Shown here piece after piece: positions 1-5,941 of a stretch of DNA of 5,941 nt. The stretch covers positions 1 to 5,941 of the forward strand of contig JADGON010000315.1 of NCBI GenBank assembly GCA_017882945.1. The letters are read 5' to 3'. The stretch's first letter is position 1; the number at the start of each line of letters is the position of its first letter. The DNA comes from Acidimicrobiia bacterium. GTDB lineage: Bacteria > Actinomycetota > Acidimicrobiia > IMCC26256 > JAENVU01. The position numbers were made by a program, and so were the translations under genes. Below the pieces are notes generated by a model that was not told the DNA's origin, did no database searches, and saw nothing but the letters and a program-made list of their open reading frames with translations.

Positions 1-1
1 C

Positions 2-295
2 GTGGTGCTCGTCCTCGCGCTGCTGTATTGCGTGCCGGTCTCGGCGCGCACCGGCCAGACGCTGGGGAAGCGGTTCCGCAAGCTGCGACTGGTGCGCGTG
101 GACGGCTCGCCACCCGGCTGGGGCGCGTCCCTGGTCCATTACGGCGTCCCGATCTTCCTCGGCTTGGCGCTGCTCACCCCGCTCGGACCGCTGGCGCTGA
201 TCCTGGCGCTCGGAAGTGTCCTCTGGAACATCCGCGACAAGAACCGCCAGGGCGTCCACGACAAGCTGGCGAAGACGTTCGTCGTCGAAGCCTGA
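2..295 (+). CDS. RDD-family integral membrane protein, C-terminal part (5' end outside window)
   Basis: The visible 97 codons are the C-terminal half of an RDD domain, a small multi-helix membrane domain of mostly unknown function that has been linked to transport or ion exchange in a few cases. The reading frame enters from the left edge in the tail of a hydrophobic helix (residues 1-14 of the visible part). It then shows the family's GQTLGKR segment (about 18-24) followed by a basic cytosolic stretch ending in VDG. A long hydrophobic region (about 44-75) holds one or two membrane segments. The typical closing motif DKNRQGVHDKLAKTFVV is the last part of the protein. The GTG codons at the left edge are probably not the true start, because the first helix with the signature Arg is missing. 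It lies 24 bases upstream of ppdK on the same strand and may be co-transcribed with it, but no functional link is known. The family call is firm; the substrate is unknown. Confidence 0.85.
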   Translation: MVLVLALLYCVPVSARTGQTLGKRFRKLRLVRVDGSPPGWGASLVHYGVPIFLGLALLTPLGPLALILALGSVLWNIRDKNRQGVHDKLAKTFVVEA

Positions 296-309
296 GCTAC
301 GAAGAGACC

Positions 310-314
310 GGAGA
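310..314 (+). promoter_or_regulatory. Shine-Dalgarno-like site for ppdK
   Basis: GGAGA lies five bases before the ATG at 320. It is the only purine-rich anti-16S match close to that start and supports the chosen start codon. By contrast, dgt downstream has no such site. Confidence 0.6.
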
Positions 315-319
315 ACGCG

Positions 320-2998
320 ATGAAGTACGTGTACGCCTTCCACGAAGGTGGGCGGGAGCAGAAGTTCCTGCTCGGCGGCAAGGGCGCGAACCTCGCCGAG
401 ATGACGAAGCTGGGTCTTCCGGTTCCTCCCGGCTTCACCATCACCACCGAGGCGTGCAACGCCTACATGGCCGCGGGCGACACGCTGCCCGAAGGTCTGA
501 TGGACGAGGTCGCCGACGCGATGCGCGCGCTCGAAGCGGACATGGGCAAGCGCCTGGGTGACGACGTGGACCCGCTGCTCGTCTCGGTGCGCTCGGGCGC
601 GCCGTTCTCGATGCCGGGGATGATGGACACGGTTCTCAACCTCGGACTCAACGACGACTCGGTGCAGGGTCTCGCGAAGCAGACCGGCAACGAGCGCTTC
701 GCGTTCGACTCGTACCGGCGCTTCGTGCAGATGTTCGGCAAGATCGTGCTGGACGTCCCCGGCGACGACTTCGAAGATGCACTCCACGAGCTCATGGAAG
801 AGCGCGGCGTGGCGGTGGACACCGAGCTCACCGCGGAGGACCTGCGCGGGTTGGTGACGTCGTTCAAGGGGATCGTGCAGCGCGTTGCCGGGGTGGACTT
901 CCCCGATGACCCGCACGCGCAGCTGGGCTACGCGATCGAGGCCGTGTTCAAGTCATGGAACGGTCGGCGCGCGAAGGACTACCGGCGGATGGAGCGGATC
1001 CCCGACGACCTCGGGACTGCCGTGAACGTCCAGACGATGGTGTACGGCAACAAGGGCGAGGACTCCGGGACGGGCGTGGCGTTCACGCGCAACCCGTCGA
1101 CGGGGGAGAGCCTGCCGTACGGCGACTTCCTCGCCAACGCCCAGGGCGAGGACGTGGTGGCCGGGATCCGGATCACCGAACCGCTCGACGCCATGGCGAA
1201 CGACTTCTCGGAGTGTCACCGGCAGCTGCTCGACGTCATGGCGCTGCTGGAGCGGCACTACCGCGACATGTGTGACATCGAGTTCACGATCGAGCAGGGT
1301 CGCCTCTTCATCCTCCAGACCCGCGTCGGCAAGCGGACCGCGATGGCCGCGCTCCGCATGGCGGTCGAGATGGAGTCCGAAGGGCTCATCGACAAGAACG
1401 AAGCGGTGCTGCGGATCCAGCCGGCGCAGCTCGACCAGCTCCTGCACCCGCAGTTCGACCCGAGCGCGAAGTACGAGGTGCTCGCGAAGGGGCTCAACGC
1501 CTCGCCCGGCGCCGCGGTGGGCAAGGTGTCCTTCACGGCCGATGACGCCGAAGCCTCCGCCGCGGCCGGCGAGGCCGTGATCCTTGTACGGCCCGAGACC
1601 TCGCCGGAAGATCTCCACGGCATGATCGCAGCGGAGGGGATCCTCACTTCGCGCGGCGGTCTGGTGAGCCACGCGGCGGTGGTGGCGCGCGGGATGGGCA
1701 AGCCCGCGATCTGCGGTGCCGAGGCGTTGCAGATCGACCTTGCCCGCAAGGAGTTCCACGTCGTGCGCGATCGCGAGGTCGGAGGCGTGGTGAGCCCGGT
1801 GCGGATCACCGTGCGTGAAGGCGACCTGATCTCGATCAACGGTGGCACCGGCGAGGTCGTGGTCGGTCAGGTGCCGGTCGTGACGCCCGAGCCGACCGGC
1901 CCGTTCGGCATCGTGCTCGGATGGGCGGACGAGGTGCGCACGATGAAGGTACGCGCGAACGCGGACCTTCCCGAGGACTCGCTGAAGGCGCGTGAGTTCG
2001 GTGCGGAAGGCATCGGGCTCTGCCGGACCGAGCACATGTTCCTCGGAGATCGACTGCCGACGGTGCAGCGGATGATCCTGGCCGAGACACCCGAAGAAGA
2101 GGAAGCCGCGCTCGACGCGCTGCTGCCCGTCCAGCGCGCCGACTTCATCGGGATCCTCGAGGCGATGGACGGGCTCCCGGTGACCATCCGACTGCTCGAC
2201 CCGCCGCTGCACGAGTTCCTGCCCCGGCACGCGGAGATCCTCGGCCGCCAGGTCGACGCGTTCATCCAGGGGTTGGGTGATCCCGAAGCCGACCGCCTCA
2301 TGGCCGCGCTCAAGCGGTGGGAGGAGGCGAACCCGATGCTCGGCACCCGCGGGTGCCGGCTCGGCATCCTCAAGCCCGGCCTCTACCGCATGCAGGTGCG
2401 GGCGATCATCGAGGCCGCGGTGGAGCGCAAGCTTGCCGGCGGTGACCCGCAGGTCGAGATCATGATCCCGCTGACGGTGACGAAGTCCGAGATGGTGCTG
2501 CTCGACGGCTGGGTGCGCGAGGAAGCCGAGAAGGTGTTCGACGCGAAGGGGCTGCGGGTCGACTACATGGTCGGCACCATGATCGAGACGCCACGGGCGG
2601 CGATCGTGGCCGACGAGATCGCAGAAGTCGCGGAGTTCTTCTCGTTCGGCACCAACGACCTCACGCAGATGACGTTCGGCTTCTCGCGCGACGACGTGGA
2701 GGGTCGCATGATGCCGGCATACCTCGAGCAGGGCCTGCTCCCGGTGAGCCCGTTCGAACAGCTGGACCGCGACGGTGTCGGCAAGCTGGTCGAGTGGGCG
2801 AAGGCGCGTGGGCGCGCGGTGCGTCCCGACCTGAAGCTCGGGATCTGCGGCGAGCACGGTGGCGACCCCGCGTCGGTGCACTTCTGCTACGAGGTCGGCC
2901 TGGACTACGTCTCGTGCTCGCCCTACCGGGTGCCGCTGGCCCGGTTGGCTGCGGCGCACGCGGCACTGGGCGAAGGCGGACCGGGGACGACGGCCTGA
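320..2998 (+). CDS. ppdK: Pyruvate, phosphate dikinase (PPDK)
   Basis: This cytosolic enzyme interconverts pyruvate + ATP + Pi and phosphoenolpyruvate + AMP + PPi, linking glycolysis and gluconeogenesis to pyrophosphate. At 892 aa it is near the usual 870-900. The N-terminal ATP-grasp region shows GGKGANLAEM (Lys21), VSVRSGAPFSMPGMMDT (Arg91), TGVAFTRNPSTGE, and EFTIEQGRLFILQTR (Glu321, Gln333). The central phosphohistidine domain has GGLVSHAAVVARGMGKP, with catalytic His451. The C-terminal PEP/pyruvate barrel has GLCRTEHMF (Arg569), TIRLLDPPLHEFLP (Arg624), GTMIETPRA (Glu756), FSFGTNDLTQM (Asn779, Asp780) and GICGEHGGDP with catalytic Cys843, then YVSCSPYRVPLARLAAA. All expected catalytic residues are present. 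One oddity is Val449, where most PPDKs have the Thr that the PDRP regulatory kinase/phosphatase modifies. The N-terminus MKYVYAFHEG matches the family start, and GGAGA precedes the ATG. It may be transcribed with the RDD gene 24 bases upstream. Motif content makes PEP synthase or PTS enzyme I unlikely. Confidence 0.97.
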   Translation: MKYVYAFHEGGREQKFLLGGKGANLAEMTKLGLPVPPGFTITTEACNAYMAAGDTLPEGLMDEVADAMRALEADMGKRLGDDVDPLLVSVRSGAPFSMPGMMDTVLNLGLNDDSVQGLAKQTGNERFAFDSYRRFVQMFGKIVLDVPGDDFEDALHELMEERGVAVDTELTAEDLRGLVTSFKGIVQRVAGVDFPDDPHAQLGYAIEAVFKSWNGRRAKDYRRMERIPDDLGTAVNVQTMVYGNKGEDSGTGVAFTRNPSTGESLPYGDFLANAQGEDVVAGIRITEPLDAMANDFSECHRQLLDVMALLERHYRDMCDIEFTIEQGRLFILQTRVGKRTAMAALRMAVEMESEGLIDKNEAVLRIQPAQLDQLLHPQFDPSAKYEVLAKGLNASPGAAVGKVSFTADDAEASAAAGEAVILVRPETSPEDLHGMIAAEGILTSRGGLVSHAAVVARGMGKPAICGAEALQIDLARKEFHVVRDREVGGVVSPVRITVREGDLISINGGTGEVVVGQVPVVTPEPTGPFGIVLGWADEVRTMKVRANADLPEDSLKAREFGAEGIGLCRTEHMFLGDRLPTVQRMILAETPEEEEAALDALLPVQRADFIGILEAMDGLPVTIRLLDPPLHEFLPRHAEILGRQVDAFIQGLGDPEADRLMAALKRWEEANPMLGTRGCRLGILKPGLYRMQVRAIIEAAVERKLAGGDPQVEIMIPLTVTKSEMVLLDGWVREEAEKVFDAKGLRVDYMVGTMIETPRAAIVADEIAEVAEFFSFGTNDLTQMTFGFSRDDVEGRMMPAYLEQGLLPVSPFEQLDRDGVGKLVEWAKARGRAVRPDLKLGICGEHGGDPASVHFCYEVGLDYVSCSPYRVPLARLAAAHAALGEGGPGTTA

Positions 2999-3032
2999 TC
3001 GTCGCTCCGACTCGGTTGTCCCACCCGGTCGG

Positions 3033-3038
3033 TATCCT
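3033..3038 (+). promoter_or_regulatory. Predicted -10 box of a leaderless dgt promoter
   Basis: TATCCT fits the actinobacterial TAnnnT -10 consensus. Its last T is six bases from the A of the dgt ATG at 3045, so a normal 6-base spacer would place transcription start exactly on the start codon. There is no Shine-Dalgarno-like sequence before this ATG, as expected for a leaderless mRNA. No good -35 element is visible at the usual distance (around 3010-3015), which is common for actinobacterial promoters. This is inference from position and sequence only. Confidence 0.5.
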
Positions 3039-3044
3039 CGACTC

Positions 3045-4214
3045 ATGACGACGGAACCGGCTGATCTGACGGATCGGGCGCGCAGCTGGGCGGCGACGAT
3101 GGACGGGTTCGCCGCGGGCTCCGTCCGGCGTGCGCACGTGGATTCGGCCGCGAAGATCGGTTCCATCGAGGTGTTCGACCGGTCGGCCCGGGAGGAGCTC
3201 GAAGACGCCCAGCTGGCTCCCGGCGCGACCCGGGCACGGGGGGCCGGCCACCGCGCGCAGCCCGAGGAGCCCGACGCCGTCCGCACGTGCTTCGAACGTG
3301 ACCGGGACCGGATCCTGCACGGAACCACGGCGTTCCGCCGGCTGGCCGGCAAGACCCAGGTCTTCGTGTTTCCCGAAGATCACCAGCGCACCCGCCTGAC
3401 CCACGCGCTCGAAGTCGCCCAGGTGGCCTCCAGCATTGCTGCAGCCTGCCGGCTCAACGTCGCGTTGACCGAGGCGATCGCGCTCGGCCACGACTGCGGG
3501 CACGGTCCGTTCGGGCACGCGAGCGAGGACGCGTTCACGCCGTACGTGCCCGGTGGGTTCGACCACGCCTGCTGGGGTGCGGACGTGGTGCTCGCTCCGG
3601 TGAACCTGTGTGTGGAGACCCTGGACGGCATTCGCAACCACTCGTGGTCCCGACCGGCGCCGATCACGCCGGAGGGGGAGGTCGTCTCCTGGGCCGATCG
3701 CATCGCGTACGTCTGCCACGACTTCGAAGACGCGGTGCGGACCGGCATCGTGACCCCGGCGATGCTGCCGGCGTCCGTCCGGGAGCACTGCGGGGAGCGA
3801 CGCAGCCGCCAGCTCCACTCGTTCATCTCCTCGGTGGTCGGGACGGCTCACGAGCACGGCGAGATCGGCATGAGCTCGACGATGGCGGAGGCGCTGGGAG
3901 AGTTCCGGGCCTTCAACTACGAGCAGATCTACATGCGTCCCGCATCGGTGGCGCAGGGTCAAGCGGTCGTCCGGGTGCTCAGGGCGCTGGTCGAGTACTA
4001 CGCCGATCGACCGAACACGTTGCCGTTCCCCGAGCTGGCCGGAAGCGGCCATCCGAATGAGGGGTCGAGCGCGGGAAGTGACCAGGCGATGCGTGAGGCG
4101 GTGACCTACGTGGCCGGCATGACCGACCGATTCGCGTTCACCCAGGCCGTCGCGCAGCTGGGCTGGGATCCGGCGTCCCTCCCCGCGGGTCTTGATGTGG
4201 TCATCAGCCGGTGA
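3045..4214 (+). CDS. dgt: Deoxyguanosinetriphosphate triphosphohydrolase-like HD-domain protein
   Basis: Enzymes of this family hydrolyse dGTP, and in many members other dNTPs, to the deoxynucleoside plus triphosphate, and so trim the dNTP pool. The protein is 389 aa. Residues 83-105 carry the family's FERDRDRILH...AFRRLAGKTQVF segment. The HD metal-site residues are His120 (RTRLTHALEV), His149-Asp150 (GHDCGHGPFGH) and Asp218 (SWADRIAYVCHDFEDA). GGFDH with His174 matches the catalytic-His loop, and ETLDGIRNHSW follows. VAGMTDRFA near residues 353-363 is the usual C-terminal motif. Residues 1 to about 47 are not part of the conserved core, which begins near REELEDAQLAPGATR. The frame is open further upstream to 2859, but that part overlaps ppdK in another frame and is not likely coding. 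The ATG at 3045 is preferred because a -10 box sits at leaderless distance; Met19 (3099) is the main alternative. dnaG follows after 55 bases. True substrate preference cannot be read from sequence. Confidence 0.92.
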   Translation: MTTEPADLTDRARSWAATMDGFAAGSVRRAHVDSAAKIGSIEVFDRSAREELEDAQLAPGATRARGAGHRAQPEEPDAVRTCFERDRDRILHGTTAFRRLAGKTQVFVFPEDHQRTRLTHALEVAQVASSIAAACRLNVALTEAIALGHDCGHGPFGHASEDAFTPYVPGGFDHACWGADVVLAPVNLCVETLDGIRNHSWSRPAPITPEGEVVSWADRIAYVCHDFEDAVRTGIVTPAMLPASVREHCGERRSRQLHSFISSVVGTAHEHGEIGMSSTMAEALGEFRAFNYEQIYMRPASVAQGQAVVRVLRALVEYYADRPNTLPFPELAGSGHPNEGSSAGSDQAMREAVTYVAGMTDRFAFTQAVAQLGWDPASLPAGLDVVISR

Positions 4215-4236
4215 TCGCCCGATGAGCTCCCGCTCC

Positions 4237-4250
4237 GGCGCCGCGGCGCC
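4237..4250. repeat. Perfect 14-base palindrome in the dgt-dnaG spacer
   Basis: GGCGCCGCGGCGCC is identical to its own reverse complement. It could fold as a 5-bp stem (GGCGC/GCGCC) with a CGCG loop, or act as a symmetric protein-binding site. It has no following T-run, so it is not a classical intrinsic terminator. It lies just upstream of the TACCCT box at 4256, between the expected -35 and -10 positions of a dnaG promoter, where an operator would be effective. In very GC-rich DNA such palindromes also arise by chance, so the function is uncertain. Confidence 0.4.
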
Positions 4251-4255
4251 TGGCC

Positions 4256-4261
4256 TACCCT
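4256..4261 (+). promoter_or_regulatory. Possible -10 box for dnaG
   Basis: TACCCT fits TAnnnT and ends eight bases before the dnaG ATG at 4270. With a 6-8 base spacer, transcription would start at 4268-4270, giving a leaderless or 1-2 base leader mRNA. A competing reading is that GAGG at 4262-4265 acts as a weak Shine-Dalgarno site, four bases from the ATG, on a dgt-dnaG transcript. The sequence does not decide between them. Confidence 0.35.
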
Positions 4262-4269
4262 GAGGCGCG

Positions 4270-5941
4270 ATGGGTATTCGCGACGAGGACGTTGCGCAGG
4301 TCAGGGAAGCCACCGACATCGTCGGGCTCATCAGCGAGCGGCTCGCGCTGAAGCGCGCCGGGCGCCGCTTCGTCGGATTGTGCCCGTTCCACACGGAGAA
4401 GTCGCCGAGCTTCTCGGTGAACCCGGAGCTCGGTCTGTACTACTGCTTCGGCTGCCAGGAGAGTGGCGACGCGATCACCTTCGTGCGCAAGCTCGACGGC
4501 TTGGACTTCCCCGAGGCGGTCGAGCGACTCGCCGGTCGAGCCGGCATCACGTTGCGCTACGACTCGACCGCGGTCGGGCAGGATCGTCAGCGCAAGGATC
4601 GACTCTCAGCCGCGGTGGGTGCCGCGATCGACTTCTACCACCGCATCCTCCTCGAACAGCCCGAGGGTGGTCGCGCGCGCGGCTACCTGCGGAGCCGCGG
4701 CTTCGACGGCGACGCCGCTCGGCGGTTCGTGCTCGGTTGGTCGCCGGACGGCTTCGACGCGCTGAGCCGGCACCTCCAAGCCGAGAAGCACCAGCGCGAC
4801 GACATCGTTGCCGCGGGGCTCGCGTTCGTGAACAAGTCGAACCGCTTGCAGGACAGCTTCCGGTCGCGACTGATGTTCCCGATCTACGACCGCGCGGGTG
4901 TGGCGGTGGGATTCGGCGGCCGCACGCTCTCGGGTGACGGACCCAAGTACAAGAACACCGCGGAGACGCCGCTGTATCACAAGAGCCGCTTGCTCTACGG
5001 GCTGAACTGGGCGAAGGCCGAGGTCGGCGCACGCGACGAGGTCGTGATCTGCGAGGGCTACACGGACGTGATGGGCTTCACGCTGGCCGGCATTCCGAAC
5101 GCGGTCGCGACCTGCGGTACCGCGCTGACCGAGCAGCATGTCCAGCTGTTGAAGAGCTTCACGCGCCGGATGGTGCTCGCCTACGACGCGGACAACGCGG
5201 GGCAGAGCGCGGCGGAGAAGTGGTATCAGTGGGAGCAGGAGTTCGACATCGAGGTCAAGGTCGCGGCGCTCCCCCCCGGCCGGGATCCGGGCGACCTGTG
5301 GAAGGACGACCCTGACGTGCTCGTGAAAGCAGTCGAGGGCGCGCAGCGGTTCATGCAGTTCAAGCTCGACCGGGTGCTCGCCGCGGCCGACCTCACCGGC
5401 CCCGAGGGTCGGGCGCGCGCGGCGGAGGCGCTCGTGCCGGTGCTGCGCGAACACCCGAACGAGCTGGTGCGGGAGCAGTACATCCAGACCGCGTCGGGCA
5501 CGCTCGGCATCGACCACGCGTGGTTCAAGCAGGCCGTCTCGCGCCAAGGGCCGGCCCGTCGCGACATCGGGGAGCTGCAGCGCCCCGATCGGGACCGGCA
5601 GGCACCGAGCCATGTCGCGGTCGATCCTCGTGAAGAAGACGTGCTGCTGTGGGCGATTCACGACCCGGAGCTGGTTGCGGACTGGCTGGACGCTTCCTTG
5701 TTCGTCGATCCCGTGGCGCGCGCGGCATTCGAGCAGCTCTCGAGCGCGGCCGAGCTTCACGAAGCGCTGGCCACGAGCGAGGGTGAGGTCCGGGCGCTGT
5801 TGGAGCGATTGGCAGTCGAGGAACCCCAGGCCGATGCGGAGCCGGAGACGGTGCGCGCCCGGTTGGTCGTGAACCTGGTCGAGCCCGCCGCCGAGCGATT
5901 GCGCGATCAGCTGCGCGCGGCGAACGACGACCGGGCGATCC
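4270..5941 (+). CDS. dnaG: DNA primase DnaG (C-terminus outside window)
   Basis: DnaG makes the short RNA primers for replication, working with the replicative helicase DnaB at the fork. The frame stays open from the ATG at 4270 to the right edge, 557 codons plus one base. The N-terminus has the CHC2 zinc-binding domain, with Cys38, His41, Cys59 and Cys62 in CPFH...YYCFGC spacing. The RNA polymerase core follows, with FRSRLMFPIYD, GFGGRTL and KYKNTAETPLYHKSRLLYG (residues 226-244). The TOPRIM fold has EGYTDVM (catalytic Glu262) and YDADNAGQ (metal-binding Asp306 and Asp308), then LPPGRDPGDL with Asp339. From about residue 455 on, EEDVLLWAIHDPELV and the following helices look like the helicase-interaction domain. 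Family members are about 580-640 aa, so a few dozen residues are probably missing. All catalytic and zinc residues are intact. The start gives MGIRDEDVAQVREATDIV, the usual primase N-terminus. It follows dgt, an arrangement known from other actinobacteria. Confidence 0.97.
   Translation, partial: MGIRDEDVAQVREATDIVGLISERLALKRAGRRFVGLCPFHTEKSPSFSVNPELGLYYCFGCQESGDAITFVRKLDGLDFPEAVERLAGRAGITLRYDSTAVGQDRQRKDRLSAAVGAAIDFYHRILLEQPEGGRARGYLRSRGFDGDAARRFVLGWSPDGFDALSRHLQAEKHQRDDIVAAGLAFVNKSNRLQDSFRSRLMFPIYDRAGVAVGFGGRTLSGDGPKYKNTAETPLYHKSRLLYGLNWAKAEVGARDEVVICEGYTDVMGFTLAGIPNAVATCGTALTEQHVQLLKSFTRRMVLAYDADNAGQSAAEKWYQWEQEFDIEVKVAALPPGRDPGDLWKDDPDVLVKAVEGAQRFMQFKLDRVLAAADLTGPEGRARAAEALVPVLREHPNELVREQYIQTASGTLGIDHAWFKQAVSRQGPARRDIGELQRPDRDRQAPSHVAVDPREEDVLLWAIHDPELVADWLDASLFVDPVARAAFEQLSSAAELHEALATSEGEVRALLERLAVEEPQADAEPETVRARLVVNLVEPAAERLRDQLRAANDDRAI

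Noticed and set aside
2986..3004. Possible terminator hairpin around the ppdK stop codon
   Set aside because: Only a 5-bp stem (such as CGACG/CGTCG around the stop) can be drawn, there is no T-run, and it overlaps the coding end. That is too weak to call a terminator.
2859..3044. Upstream extension of the dgt frame into the 3' end of ppdK
   Set aside because: The frame is open, but its sequence is a shifted reading of the conserved PPDK C-terminus. The ATG at 3045 begins after the ppdK stop and has a suitably placed -10 box.
3008..3044. CGACTC occurring twice (3008-3013 and 3039-3044) upstream of dgt
   Set aside because: A six-base repeat in GC-rich DNA is expected by chance, and the copies do not flank a symmetric element or match a known site.
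953..3352. A 799-codon open frame on the - strand, antisense to ppdK and the start of dgt
   Set aside because: It is rich in Arg, His, Leu and Val with no recognisable domain, and mirrors the codon pattern of ppdK. Long antisense frames are typical in high-GC coding DNA, and the + strand has a full set of PPDK catalytic motifs.
2661..4394. A 577-codon open frame on the - strand across the end of ppdK, dgt and the start of dnaG
   Set aside because: It crosses three real genes and two intergenic gaps, has a low-complexity Arg/Pro/Ser-rich translation and shows no domain. It is explained by GC-rich third positions.
4606..5760. A 384-codon open frame on the - strand within dnaG
   Set aside because: It is antisense to the primase core, whose catalytic motifs are intact on the + strand; the translation is compositionally biased with no known motif.
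1..5941. Mobile element, CRISPR array, tRNA/rRNA or defence system
   Set aside because: No transposase or integrase motifs, no spaced direct repeats, no tRNA-like cloverleaf and no defence-type domains were seen. All four genes are housekeeping or common membrane families, and the HD-domain protein is better explained as a chromosomal dGTPase beside primase than as an antiviral nucleotide-depletion enzyme.

Overview
The window reads as ordinary chromosomal DNA from a high-GC actinobacterium. Codon third positions are strongly G/C and all four genes lie on the + strand. A dGTPase-family gene directly followed by DNA primase is a known actinobacterial arrangement, also seen in mycobacteria. The pyruvate phosphate dikinase upstream, and the style of the dGTPase, suggest the Acidimicrobiia or a related deep actinobacterial class. 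That placement is inference from remembered gene style, not a computed result.

Layout: (1) 2-295, the 3' end of an RDD-family membrane protein, cut by the left edge. (2) 320-2998, a complete pyruvate, phosphate dikinase (ppdK, 892 aa) with its catalytic residues intact. (3) 3045-4214, a complete HD-domain deoxyguanosinetriphosphate triphosphohydrolase-like protein (dgt, 389 aa). (4) 4270 to the right edge, DNA primase (dnaG), of which 557 codons are visible and the last part of the helicase-binding domain is missing. The intergenic gaps are 24, 46 and 55 bases, so coding density is high and no gap exceeds 300 bases.

The genes fall into two functional groups. RDD-ppdK looks like one short transcription unit, with a 24-base gap and a Shine-Dalgarno-like GGAGA before ppdK. 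dgt and dnaG join dNTP-pool control to primer synthesis. Each of these two genes has a TAnnnT -10-like box placed so that transcription would begin at or within two bases of the start codon, so both may be made from leaderless or near-leaderless mRNAs.

I found no mobile element, CRISPR array, RNA gene or convincing new multi-gene system. The points most worth a second look are the Val in place of the regulatory Thr beside the catalytic His of PpdK, the leaderless-type dgt promoter, and the dense dgt-dnaG spacer, which holds a perfect 14-base palindrome, a -10 box and a 13-codon mini-ORF.
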